64,000 nt of DNA from Cotesia glomerata (Eukaryota > Arthropoda > Insecta > Hymenoptera > Braconidae): positions 25,306,837 to 25,370,836 of the forward strand of contig NC_058161.1 in the NCBI RefSeq assembly GCF_020080835.1, read 5' to 3'. Position 1 is the stretch's first letter; each line of letters opens with the position of its first letter. Position numbers and translations under genes: made by a program. Below the pieces are notes generated by a model that worked only from the letters and a program-made list of their open reading frames with translations, was not told the DNA's origin and did not search any database. Below, piece after piece: positions 24,450 through 35,639 of this stretch.

Positions 24450-26460
24450 TTGAATATCTTAAAAATATTTTTAAGTACCATTATTTTGAATTTACTTATT
24501 TGAAATAATTCCATTGCTATGAATGAAAAAGTTGATCAGAATAATTTATTATTAGTGAAGATAGTGATAAACTGAAAGACAATGCAGAATAATTACAAAA
24601 TAAATATTGTCAGAAAACAAATTTTGTATGAAATTTCTATTCAATTTTTAGTCAAAAGCATTAATACTGACTATTAACTGTTAATAAATTTAAATTCATT
24701 ATTCACAGTAAAATTTTAAATTGATATCATAGTTCTTAAATACTCAAACAACAATTATTTAAAAGAAATTATACCTTTATTATAAATGTATAAGTACAAT
24801 GGATTATTGATCTTAATCTTCTTAATTTGGTGAAACAATTATGGTTTCCATCTACCCAATATTTATTAGAACAGAAAATTCCTCAACAATAAATATCAGG
24901 TAAAAAGAAAAAAAATTACAAAGATTGCAATGCCAGAGCAATTTAATTAAAAGATTGTAAAATCCAAAAAAACTGTATGAAAATTAAAAATTTAGATTAA
25001 TATTCTAAATATTACTTGAAAATTTATCAAATATCTTAATAATAAATTTAAATTCATTTTTGGGTATAATAAATTTGAAGTTAGTTTCTTAGAGCGAACA
25101 AAATGCGGAACCATGCGACACCTGGCGGCAACCTTGAAACTACTTATTTTTTTCTCCCACTAAAATTACTTACAGACGCTTCCAATAACTCGGCAGTATC
25201 ATAAGCTCAATAAATAACTCAATCGATAGTTTCTTAACAAAAATTCGCTCCTAAAAATAATGCAATAATAAATAACAGTTTTTAAAAACTAAAAAACACG
25301 CTATTTATAGAAATTCAAACTAAAAAATAGAAAATGAATTTGAATTAAGAATAGTGTGATAAATTTTTAAAAATATAAATTAATGATAGTATAAATAAAA
25401 AAAATGTTCTATTGTAAAAAAAAGCGCGGTAAATAAATGACTTAATAATGTTTTTAAGTATCATAATTTTAATTTTACTTATTTAAATAAAGCCGTTGTT
25501 ATTTTTTTCTAAAATTAAACGGAAAAATTTATTTTTAGTAACGATAGCAATTATTTCTCATGATTGAGATAAAAGACAATACAGAGTAGTAAAAAGACAA
25601 ATATTGTCATAAAAGAAATTTTTTATAAAATTTCAGTAACAATTTTTAGTCAACAAAGAAACTATTAAATTTAAATTATGAATAAATTTAAGTTCATAAT
25701 CTAAAATAAAATTTTAAATTATTTTAATGCTTCGGAAACTGATTAGAATAAATTATACCTTTACCAAAAATGTAAGAGTACAATAAATTGTTCACCTTTA
25801 GTGAAATCATTATAGTTTACATCGACCAAACATTTATTGAAATAGAAAATTCCTCAGCAATAAATTTTAGCAAAATAAAAAAGACCATCTATTAATATCA
25901 AAGACAAAAAGCTAGCTATGGAAATATTGTACAAGTACAAGAAAATTGTATAAAATTGAAAAATTCAGATTAATATTTCGAATATAACTTGAAAATTTAT
26001 TAAATCAATTTTTAAACTTAGTTTACGAATTTAGCGAAAGTACAATGTTTTTACAAAAATATTCATCGAGATAGAATATTCCCATGAAGTAAATATCAGC
26101 CATAAAGACAGAAAACCACCAAACAATATTACCGCCCTAGAGGAATTAATTCGAAATATTGTACAAGTATAAATAAATCGTGTAAAATTGAAAAATTCAG
26201 ATTAATATTCTGAATATTAGTTGAATATTTTATCAAATATCTAAACAATAAATTTAAATTCATTTGTGATTATAATAAATCTGAAGTAAGTTTCTTTGAG
26301 CGAATAAAATACGGAACCACGCGACACCTAGCGGCAACTTCGGAACTACTCATTCTTTTTCTCCCCCCGGCACTACTTACAAACGTTTCCAATAACTCGG
26401 CAGTACCATAAGCTCAATAAATAACTCAATCGATAGTTTCTTAAGAAAAATTCGCTCCCA

Positions 26461-27108
26461 GAAATAATATAGTAAAAAATCGAAAACTTTTATCAATATC
26501 CATCATCTTTTCTTAGAGACGTACTTATTATTTTGCCACTCACGAACAGAAGTGTCCAACTAAGTAATTTCCCACTTTATATCACTTACAATTGAATAAA
26601 CCACGAGATCTATTACTTTCTCAGTAGTTTGAAAAAATAACTCATAGCTTTTAAAGTTGAATAATATAAGACCAAACATAAATTCTAGTTCCGTCTAGTT
26701 CTTTTTTCATACATTATTAACCCACTTTAACCCGGTTCTTTTTATCTCCCATCCACATCAACTTTTTATTTAAAAAAGTTTAAAGAGACGTCCGTCGAAT
26801 TTCTCGCTAGAAAACATTATATCGGATATTTCGTTACTGAAAAACCTTTTTATACCTTTTTCTTAAGCTCTATGCATATTTTATCACCGGAGAGTCAAGT
26901 GTTTCATGTAATAAATACAGGCTCAGTTGAAGAAAAAAATTATTGTTTTACGGTAAAAAATATTTTAGCAAAAAAAGTTCGATAGTATTTTATTTTAAAA
27001 ATTCTTTGCAATATTGTTTCCTAAAAATTGAAATTTCAAATCTTTGTCACATTCAATCATATCTAACAATTATAATTCACATAAAAATAATACAAAAAGC
27101 ACACTTAT
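26461..27108. other. Non-repetitive AT-rich stretch, nothing recognised
   Basis: This follows the last module copy and precedes the 576-bp tandem duplication. No coding frame, RNA gene or repeat structure is visible. Confidence 0.5.
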
Positions 27109-28630
27109 AGAAAGAAAAATAATCGCCGAACTTGTCAAAAATTTTTTTGAATCGAAAAAAGTGGTTTTAATAGCTTGTGGAAATTTTTAAAGTTTTTATG
27201 GAGGGACAAACACGATAACTTTTAAAAAAATCAATTTTTCAACTCAATTTATTTTTTAATCTTCTCATCTGCCTTTTAGAAAGTCGCGGATTGAAAATTG
27301 CAGCTTAATATTGTTTTTTTAATTATAATTAATTTTTTTCGGCTGGCAGTTGGAAAAATTTTCTGTCCTTTGAGCAGCTATATAGAAAAATTAATTAGTG
27401 TACAGCTTGAAGACAGCTGATACTATACTCAATTGTTTCGCTAGCCAACCGCCGGTAATACAGTCTTTAATTAGTCCTCTTTTATGATTCACTTATCGGA
27501 ACGAAAGGGGGCGTTCAATTCGTGTGAAAAAAATTCTATCTGCGGGAAAATTTAAACACGCTTTAAGTTAAAATTGTAAATAAAATTAATTTCTTGTAAT
27601 TTATTTGTAATTAACTTATTAAAATTATTTTTTCAATTTATTCGTGTAGTGTACAGTAGATAATTATTTTTTCTATCGACGTGTTGAAAGAAAAATAATC
27701 GCTATGCTTAACAATAATTTTTTTTAATTGATTAATTGCTATTTTTACACAAAGAAGTGGTTTTAATGGCTTGTGTGGAACTTTAAAGTTTTAATGAAGG
27801 GACAAACACGATAACTTTTGAAAAAATCAGTTTTCTAACTCAATTTATTTTTTAATCTCCTCATCTGTTCTATCGGAAGTTGCAGATTGAAAATTTCAGC
27901 TCAATATTGTTTTGTTTAATTATAATTAATTTTTTTTCGGCTGGCAGTTGGAGAAATTTTCTGTCCTTTGAGCAGCCATATAAAAAAATTTATTTATAAA
28001 TCCAGCTTGAAGACAGCTGATACTACCCTGATAGCCAGCGCTTTCTCAGTAAATGTTGACTTCCAGCAGTTACGGTTAATTTATACATCAAGTTGGCGGT
28101 AATTCTTCACTCAACAACAGTTGTAAGCAAATTGGCGGAAATCTACGGCCGCAACTTGAATACAAGTTAACAATCAAACTTGTAGTTAAATTTCCTTTCA
28201 ACTTTATTACAATTTGACGGAAATACTTGTAAAACAAGTTTTGACGTCTATTTGCAGAGTAAGTTATAGGTAACTGATAGGTAATCGCCCGCTTTGCCAA
28301 CTCTTTCCGTCAAGTTTGCTTCAAATTGCGGACGTAGATTGACAGTAAGTTATAGGTAAGGTGGCTATCAGGGTATACTCAATTGTTTCGCTGGCCGACC
28401 GCCGGTACTACAGTCTTTAATTGTTTCTTTTTTATGATTCACTTATCGGAACGAAAGAGGGCGTTCAATTTGTGAGAAAAAAATACTATCCGCGGGAAAA
28501 TTTAAAACGCTTTAAGTTAAAATTGTAAATAAAACTAATTTCTTGTCATTTATTTGTAATTAACTTATTAAAATTATTTTTTCAATTTATTCGTGTAGTG
28601 TACAGTAGATAATTATTTTTTATCGACGTT
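27109..28630. repeat. Tandem duplication, period about 576 bp
   Basis: Blocks recur in order: AGAAAAATAATCGC (27,112 and 27,690), GGGACAAACACGATAACTTT, TTCGGCTGGCAGTTGG, CAGCTTGAAGACAGCTGATACTA, CCGCCGGTA..TACAGTC and GTGTAGTGTACAGTAGATAA. The second copy is longer only because a 348-bp MITE sits in it. No gene is visible in the unit. Confidence 0.85.
28026..28373. mobile_element. TA-type MITE, CCCTGATAGCCA family
   Basis: Terminal inverted repeats CCCTGATAGCCA / TGGCTATCAGGG, with TA on each side. The first copy of the surrounding duplication reads GATACTATACTC at about 27,423, where this copy reads GATACTA-element-TATACTC. The empty site thus shows an exact TA target duplication, as made by Tc1/mariner-type transposases. 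The interior is made of recurring words such as ACTTGNNGGNAAT/AAGTTG on both strands. No coding sequence. Confidence 0.92.
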
Positions 28631-28960
28631 TGATATTAAATTATTAAAAAATTTAAAATAGTACTAAAGTTAATAATAAAAAATTATTTGTTATCATTTT
28701 TTCTTGAAAAATGAAATGATTCTTCCTTTAATAACAAGCAAAGTACCACATACCAGAAAATAGCCTTTTTAAAATTGGATGTCCGGTCCGAAGAAATAAA
28801 ATGAAACAAAATAGCGTGACTCATTACCAGAATTACTCCATAACAATTTTAACCTCCCAGTTATCGCTACAGCCACTTTAACGGTGTTGCTTTATTTCTA
28901 AATATATATTTTTTTATTATTATTTAAAAAAATATAAAAATACAACACGCTTCCACTTAC

Positions 28961-29158
28961 CTCTTTAGTTAATGGAGGTAGTGGTCTCTTTCGTCTAACT
29001 TTCAATTTGCGACGCCTCGATAACTTCCTCGTAGATTTAATTTTACAACAAGTAATAAGTAACAAGTAGTAACAAGTAACTAGTGAGAAAGGAGAAAAGG
29101 CGTTAATTAAAAATTTTAAACTTTTTTTCCTAATGAGTTTCGAAATGAGTTTACCCAT
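28961..29158 (-). CDS. Possible coding exon on the minus strand (unrecognised)
   Basis: An open frame from ATG (29,158, reading down) ends in a strongly basic segment, residues about 40-66, including RKLSRRRKLKVRRKRP, followed by LPPLTKE. It then meets a consensus 5' splice site, AAAGAG|GTAAGT, whose GT lies at 28,960-28,959. The basic segment is less AT-rich than its surroundings. Nothing matches a family I know, and I do not find a convincing acceptor or continuation downstream. It may be one exon of a real gene or chance; the N-terminal half looks like ordinary AT-rich filler. Confidence 0.25.
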
Positions 29159-29282
29159 TTCTGGTGGGGTAAACTTTTACTCGATTTTTTAAGCTCCTTC
29201 AAGCAAGTCTGATACTTAAGCGCCTGCAAAGAAGGAAAAATATTGTCCAACGTACCCTCAAATGACGTTTAGTTGGAATAAC

Positions 29283-30050
29283 GATTCAGTTATTTGATTT
29301 AAGGAGTCATTTATTTAGCTCGAACATACAACGAAAAGCTCTCGTAAGCATACGCAGTTTTCTTAGCAGAGGCAACTGTTTAGTCAACGCGAGGACCTGT
29401 ATAGCTAAATTGGCTATAAAATAGATCGTAATCGGCTAGAAGATCGCGAAGTTTGCGCAATTGTGCCTCTCACAGAAATCTTTTTATTTTTTTAGGTTAC
29501 TAATTCGTTGATTCAGCTTTCCGAATTATTAAATTTAAAAATTTAGTATCTTTTATGTAATATAAAATTAATAATTATAATTATAACTCGAATGCTCCGT
29601 TGAAAAATTTAATAATAATGATGAAAATATTTATTGGGAAATGAATTGTACTTGAATTACAAGAACTTAAAATATATTTGAAAAAATTTATTTAATTTTC
29701 TAAATCGTTCTTAAGTATTATAGAAAATAATTTTACAAATTTAAAATTATTTTATTAATTATCCAACTGGATTTTAATTTTATAACGGTTAGATTGATGT
29801 TAATTGATAATTATTCTTCTATTTAAATATAATTTAATTGTTCATAAAATATTTGTAGAATAGTAATGTCTCGGAACCAATTAAACGCCTAAAATAATTC
29901 AACGTTCGTAATTTTGAGGACTCGACGTGAGAAAACAATGTATAGCTAAATTGGATATACGATAGATTGTAATCGGTTAGAAGATTACGGAGCTTGCGCA
30001 ATTGTGCCTCCTACAGAAATCTTTTTATTTTTTTAGGTTACTTATGATTT
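29283..30050. repeat. Dispersed repeat pieces
   Basis: A block with GCGCAATTGTGCCT and ATCTTTTTATTTTTTTAGG occurs at 29,395-29,505 and again at 29,938-30,040. A neighbouring block (GATTCAGTTATTTGATTTAA, 29,283-29,360) recurs at 42,952-43,030. These look like fragments of one dispersed repeat. Nothing else is seen between them. Confidence 0.6.
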
Positions 30051-30135
30051 TGTTCTTAAAACTATCAAAACATTTGACCCGCATACAAATTAGTACGGCT
30101 GAAAAGTTACTAGGTGAGGAAAATCGATTTTCTTA

Positions 30136-31639
30136 CACAGAAAGAAAAATTTCTTGACTGGAGAACGAAATTCTTGGCTCAAGAAAATTTTCGGATGCCT
30201 GAAGGAAGACCGAAGTTGTGTTGGCCAAAGTAAAAATTTTTCTTGAAATTCTATTCTTGATGGAAGTAATTTTTTCTTAATTCAAATTATCATAAATACT
30301 TGATACAATAAATTTTTATATTTGATCAAGATTTTTAGATACTTTAGGGAAGCAGCGTCACCTACTTCAGTTGAGAAAAAAATTTTCTCACCTTGAGAAA
30401 ATTTTTCTCTTGAATATTTGATACCCAATATATATTATTTGAGCGTACAATTATACATATTGAATGAAAAAAAATGATGAAATATTATTTGATCTTCCCA
30501 TTTGACATGTTAATTAATAAAAATATTAGTGAAAATTTACTTCTATCTTTATATTTAATTTTTCGGAGCAAGAAAGATATTTTCTCAAGACAAGAAAATT
30601 TACTTCTATCAAGAATTAAATTTTTTAAAGCAAGAGGCTGAATTTTCTCAAAATAACAAGATTTTCTTGACTTAAATAAATTTTTTTGGATCAAGAAATG
30701 TATTTCTTAAAGCAAGAGAATTAATTTTGTTGGAATAAGTGAAATTTCTTGTGTCAAAAAAAAAATTTTTTTTTCGCTCAAGGTAATATTTAGGAAGAAA
30801 AATATTTTCTTGGCTCAAGTGGACCTTTTTAACTTCCCGCTAAGAAAATTGAAAATTTTCAAAAATCAGGAAGTTATTGGATTCACCCCGTTTTTCGAAA
30901 ATCGAGTTTTCAACGCATGTTGACGTTTTGAGGTTTTAGGAAGCCTCCCCGAATGTTTCCGCGATGATGTCCGTACGTCTGTATGTATGTGTGTGTGTGT
31001 ACGTGTGTGTGTGTGTACGCCCGTATGCATACCTCTCATAACTTTTGAACGGCTTGACCGATTTCATCGCGGTTGGCGCCATTCGAAAGGGCTTGACTAA
31101 ACTTAGATTTTGAGCATAATTTGGATTGATTCGAACCAGTTGATTTTGAGAAATCTCAAAAAAACTGCAAAAAAAAATTTTTGAAATGTGGTTTTTTTGG
31201 AATAACTTTTATACGGCTTGACCGATCAATTCTAAAAACTAATCAGCTTTTAACATTAAAAAAACACGTCGATTGCCACTAGCCCGGTCGAAATCGGTTA
31301 ATTCGTTCGTGAGTTATCGTTAACGAAAAAAATCAAAAAAATCGTTTTTTGGGAATTACTTTGAAATTTCTTGTTCGATCAATTTAAACTTAAATGTCCT
31401 TCATGGGGCTTTAAAAATTGCGTTAAAGGCCACCAACTACGAAAAAATCGGTTCATTCATTCAAAAGTTATTGCGGTTTAAAAATTCGAAAAATAGTGTT
31501 TTATTCAACTTCTAGCAGATTTTTGAGCTCGAAGAAACAAAAACGTAATAAGTGTAGGTTTGTGCGCTTAAGTATGAAATGAGCGGGAAGTTGCAGGGAT
31601 GGCCTTTAGGGTCAACCGTTTTCCTAATTTTTTTCTGTG
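30136..31639 (-). mobile_element. TA-type element, CACAGAAA family (copy 1, interrupted)
   Basis: Bounded by CACAGAAAG and TTTCTGTG, each adjoined by TA (30,134-30,135 and 31,640-31,641). The body, dense in CAAGAAA/TTTCTTG words, matches the copy at 45,236-45,938 in the opposite orientation, including the GGCGCTGC/GCAGCGTCACC block. A second element (30,831 on) is inserted near one end. Family C has no coding region. Confidence 0.75.
30831..31592. mobile_element. Element with AACTTCCCGCT terminal repeats
   Basis: Left end AACTTCCCGCT and right end AGCGGGAAGTT are perfect 11-bp inverted repeats. The insertion splits the end of the surrounding CACAGAAA-family element, which reads AACCTTTTTTTCTGTG in other copies. 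The interior contains a TG/TACG-rich microsatellite (30,985-31,020) and repeated ACGGCTTGACCGAT words. The extra sequence 31,593-31,625 may belong to it, so the true right end is uncertain. No gene. Confidence 0.6.
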
Positions 31640-31770
31640 TATTGATTAAAAAAAATTTTCTTTACAAATTAATAAAATATAAACTATTGATAATAAATTA
31701 AGACAAAATTAGAATGAATTAGAGAAATTAAAAATTTTTTTTATCATTTTCCCATTTTGCATGGAATGCC

Positions 31771-31771
31771 C

Positions 31772-31835
<64 letters not shown>

Positions 31836-31846
31836 GATTATTATTG
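31771..31846. repeat. (ATT)n microsatellite
   Basis: An almost pure trinucleotide run of about 25 units, with one interruption near the end. Confidence 0.95.
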
Positions 31847-32408
31847 AATTATGAAAAAAATTTCAAGATATGATTATAATTATTATTAAGGTAGTTTGGG
31901 CTCCAAATGACTTCAACTAGACCCCATATTTTTTTATATTCATTCGTAAGATTATGATTCAAGGTAGTTAGGCCCAAAAAGCAAAAATTCAAGAAATCTA
32001 CCAAACTCCGTATAGAAGTAGTTAAATACATAATACACATGCTGTTAAAATTTAGAGACGATTTACCACGTCTAACCGAAGATAATTGCAAATGAAAATG
32101 ACATTTTTACACAGGCGGTATGGGAAAAGAGAGAGAAAACCGCGAGTTTTATTATTTTTGTATTGAAGAAATTTTAAGAATTTCACGAAAAACTAACATT
32201 ACTTAGATTAATACATGTATAATTACCCTACAAAATTCTGGAATTCCCTACCACATAGTTTTTGAGAAATCATTGATAAACTAGTAAAGTAAACAAATAA
32301 AGTCATGCGTGGAAGTAAGTGAGCAATAGCCCGTAAGAGAGGCAGCACTAGTGCGTGACGAAGACAGCAGTAGCATAAACTATAGGTTGGGAAAGAACTA
32401 CTTTAATA

Positions 32409-33768
32409 TCCCAGTCAGCATCCAAGTCAGAACGATTTCAGTATGAAGTCTTTTAAAAAACTTCTTATAGAAGTCCTAATGTGACGTCTTAAGGAGCTCT
32501 TTTTCACGAGGTCAGAACTAAGAGCTCTTAATGAACTCATAAGTTTGAAGTCAATTTTCTGACATCTAACTGAGTCCCTTTTTTGGACTTCTTTTTGAGT
32601 TGCGTATAATGAGCTTATAGACATTATAAACAAAAACACTAATTTCTTTTTAATATAAAGCTGTCAAAATCTTATTCATTTTTTATTTATTACTTTCCTG
32701 ATTGAGAAATTAAATTGAAAATGATTAAAAATAATTCGAATTAAATGATTTAAAACAATTTGAATAGATTAATATATAGATATACACTTGGCATAGGTTA
32801 ACTCATTTCTCTTAATCCAGGTAGATTAAATTTTTCAAAAATTTTAAATTATATTATGAAGTAATAGGCAATAATGTTAAAATCTGGTTCGTAATCAAAC
32901 TAATTTAGATAAAATAATAAAATTGGATTCTAATCTGAAAAAATTATGTGAACTTTCTACATTTAAGGAGTACTTTGCATGTATCAATTTTAAATATTTT
33001 ATTCGAATTTAACGATATCTTATAACTATATACTTATTAATTATTGTTGAATTTTTAATATTCATTAATTTATCTATTAGATTTTATATTTTGAAAAGTA
33101 AACAAAATTTATATAGACTATTTAAAAAAATATTACAGGTAGACTTTTGAATATTTTTTAGTACATAAATATTCGTAAAAGTTACTTTTTCTCTATCAAT
33201 ACACAGTATCAAATAGAATAAATAATATAGACAATGATCGCAACATTTCATCACTATATAAACTTAGCTTATAAGAATAATGAGATGTGTAACGACATAT
33301 CGTTTGAACAGCGTAAGGGGTTAGGTATCGCTCTAGCATGCGCGCGACTCGGGTTCGAATCTTAGTTACGGCAATCGCGATGTTCACTTTCTCTCTGTAA
33401 ACCGACAATATTAGGCCTAACTAAAATAATAAACATTCGAAATCAGCATCGGTGCTTCGTGAAACTCTGAATTATTTTTCATAATTTACTTTTATTATTA
33501 TTATTATTATTAATATTATTTTTGTTGTATTCTTATTATTGTTATCATTATAATAGCGTATAGAGATCAAAAATCATTCATTTGTGCGAGTTCAGAAAAA
33601 AGAGCTCTTTAAGAGCTCGTTTTGATGAGTTCTTAAAGTCTACAATAAGCGGCGCATTCGACCTCTTCAGAAGGTCTTAAAGACGTCTTTTAGACGTAGA
33701 CTCTGACGTCCAAATCAGAAATCTGAGCTCATTCGGAATAACTTAATACGTCATTTTGCTATCTGGGA
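32409..33768. mobile_element. TA-type element, TCCCAG...CTGGGA
   Basis: Ends TCCCAGTCAGCA and TGCTATCTGGGA, with TA on both outer sides. The right end, read inward, is TCCCAGATAGCA, close to the CCCTGATAGCCA ends of the MITEs at 28,026 and 44,401, so the families appear related. Both terminal regions (32,420-32,620 and 33,590-33,760) are packed with GAGCTC, AAGTC and GACGTC words on both strands. The middle is AT-rich and includes a tRNA-like remnant and an (ATT)n run near 33,490. Confidence 0.7.
33308..33372 (+). pseudogene. tRNA-like Pol III promoter remnant
   Basis: AGCGTAAGGGG (33,310) resembles box A and GGGTTCGAATC (33,351) is a good box B, 30 bp further on, as in a tRNA or tRNA-derived SINE. 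I cannot fold a convincing anticodon arm. Probably a SINE head fragment inside the larger element. Confidence 0.4.
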
Positions 33769-34490
33769 TATCTATTGAAAAAAAATCAGATTTTTTTACC
33801 ACACCGTTTAAGAGATATAATTAATTAAAGTTTTGCAAAAATACACGGTCTCTTATAAGTGTCCTTGTTCAATAACTCCGGAAATGGAGGATTTATAAAA
33901 AATCGGCCAACTTGACCCAATAAAAAAAACTTTCCAATAGATAGAACAATATTTCATACATATTCTATCAAAATTTGATAACGATTTACCACATAGTTTT
34001 AATTTAATTAATTTTTTAATATCAAAAATTGGTTTCTATCTTTGTTGTTTGTCGGAGACATTACTCCCCCATCTTTATTAGGGAAAAAATGGCGACTTCT
34101 CGGTGCGCGGCAAATTTGAAATTGAAATATAATCATAAAGTTTTTTTGCATTAAAATTAATTGTTATTAAACATACACTAAAAGTTCACGTAAATTATAG
34201 CAGATTTGATATATTGAAGTGATATTTGCAAATTTAAACAATAAATGAACACCGTGAGCAACTGTTTTAAGTACCGACCTTACATAACCTATAACAGTTG
34301 TTATTGTTTTGACAGCCCAGTACTTGTCGGTTGATATTTTAATAGTTATATTATTATAATTATTTCACCATAATTATGAATTGAATTTAATCAATTAAAT
34401 TCTGATTAGAAATAATTTTATATTTTATACTATTTTTCGAGTGATCTCTTGCAAAAAAGAAAAAAAAATATCTATTAATTTGACCTCGGA
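33769..34490. other. Stretch with no assigned feature
   Basis: AT-rich sequence. A short frame begins at ATGGCGACTTCTCGGTGC (34,089) in good start context but stops after 21 codons. A GC-containing segment lies at 34,270-34,340. It could be promoter sequence for the candidate small gene that follows, but nothing shows this directly. Confidence 0.4.
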
Positions 34491-34535
34491 ATGCGACGAT
34501 CAAACACCTTAAGTAGATTTCTATAATTTTATAAT

Positions 34536-34574
<39 letters not shown>

Positions 34575-34854
34575 TTTACTGCGGAATTTTTCTTTTAGAT
34601 TTATCTCCCCAACAAATACAAGTAATAAGATACGATAAAGCCATTCAATATCCAATATCAGAGCACAGAGTAGCTCACGCAGATTTCTTATTATCATATA
34701 TAGCCTTGGGTAATTTTTTCCGATAAAAAGTTTAATCTGATAGAATTTCTCAATAAAAATATTTTAATATTACCTCATTGCTCTTTCTATTGCGACAGGG
34801 ACAAAAATGCTTGACGTTTCATTGGATTACTTTTGCTTTTGGTTTCAAAGTTAA
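34491..34854 (+). CDS. Candidate small three-exon gene, about 62 residues (unrecognised)
   Basis: Three short exons join in one frame: 34,491-34,512 (ATG start), 34,599-34,709 and 34,799-34,854 (TAA stop at 34,852-34,854). Introns are 86 and 89 bp with GT...AG ends. The acceptors are good (TTCTTTTAG; TTGCTCTTTCTATTGCGACAG); donor 1 (A|GTAGAT) is weak and donor 2 (G|GTAATT) fair. Both introns are phase 1. Exon 2 is clearly less AT-biased than its surroundings and reads LSPQQIQVIRYDKAIQ near residue 9, then SEHRVAHADF. The C-terminal third is hydrophobic and aromatic (YFCFWF). AATAAA follows at 34,863. I do not recognise the family. Exon 1 is the least certain and the true start may lie elsewhere. 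Confidence 0.42.
34539..34574. repeat. (AAT)n microsatellite inside the first candidate intron
   Basis: A pure trinucleotide run of about 12 units between the donor at 34,513 and the acceptor at 34,597-34,598 of the candidate small gene. Confidence 0.9.
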
Positions 34855-35009
34855 AGCAATTCAATAAACATCAAATTGTTCCATCAGAAGTATATTTAAT
34901 ACAAGTCAACTTTTATAACGATCTATTTTTCGGGTGATTGCTCGCTGCTCAGTTTTAGAAATATGATAGGGCTCGTTTCTATTCACAAAGTCGAGAAATT
35001 CGTACACAA

Positions 35010-35047
<38 letters not shown>
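35010..35047. repeat. (ATT)n microsatellite
   Basis: A trinucleotide run of about 12 units. No gene is seen from here to 35,640. Confidence 0.9.
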
Positions 35048-35639
35048 GTCATTATTACTGTTATTATGAGCATGCTGGTAGTCGCGGTAGTTATGGATTT
35101 TAGTTTGCGGAAGCTTAACTATTTCCATATACCTAAAAGTTTTAAACAATTTTCCTCAGAATTTCATGAGCTACGTCTTGTTATAATGCGTATATTAACT
35201 TTGTTCAAAAATTTCTATTGTTTCTATTGTTGTAAAATTATTAACAAAATTTGTCATTTATAAAAATTATTTATAATTCAAAAATATTATCTTAATAAAA
35301 ATGAAATAAAAAATATATTTTTAGATTATGAGGGCGTGTAAAAAAAAAATTCCCGTTTAAGTAATTTTGAAATTTGGTCAGAAAATTTCAAAATAAAAAT
35401 TCTGTCGAAATTAAAATTCTTAAACAACATGAAAAACAATTTTATTCAAATTTTGAAATTTAATATTTTATACAATTGAAGGATCTAAAAGAAAGGTGTC
35501 TTATGATTTTTTAATAAATTCACTTTTTAAAAGTTATTAAAGGCTTAACTTGAACACATTCTAAATTTTAAGATTTTCTTTTATTTTTGGAGGAATTATC
35601 TATATTATTAAGGGAATATTATTAAGAAATGACCTTGTA

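Larger units (their letters stand above)
8276..26460 (+). repeat. Degenerate tandem array of a 1-2 kb module
   Basis: A recurring block order marks each unit: GAAGTAAGTTTCTTA, then GCGACRCCTAGCGGCAAC, AACTCGGCAGTACC, ATAACTCAATCGATAGTTT and AAAATTCGCTCCCAG. The GC-rich core lies near 9930, 11804, 16136, 17068, 21817, 22939, 25110 and 26320, and a copy lacking the core lies at 15,210. Other shared pieces include CCTCGAGTTAACGAAATTA and a 450-bp block at 8276 and 10,261. Units differ mainly by transposon insertions and small deletions. No gene is visible in the module. Confidence 0.8.
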
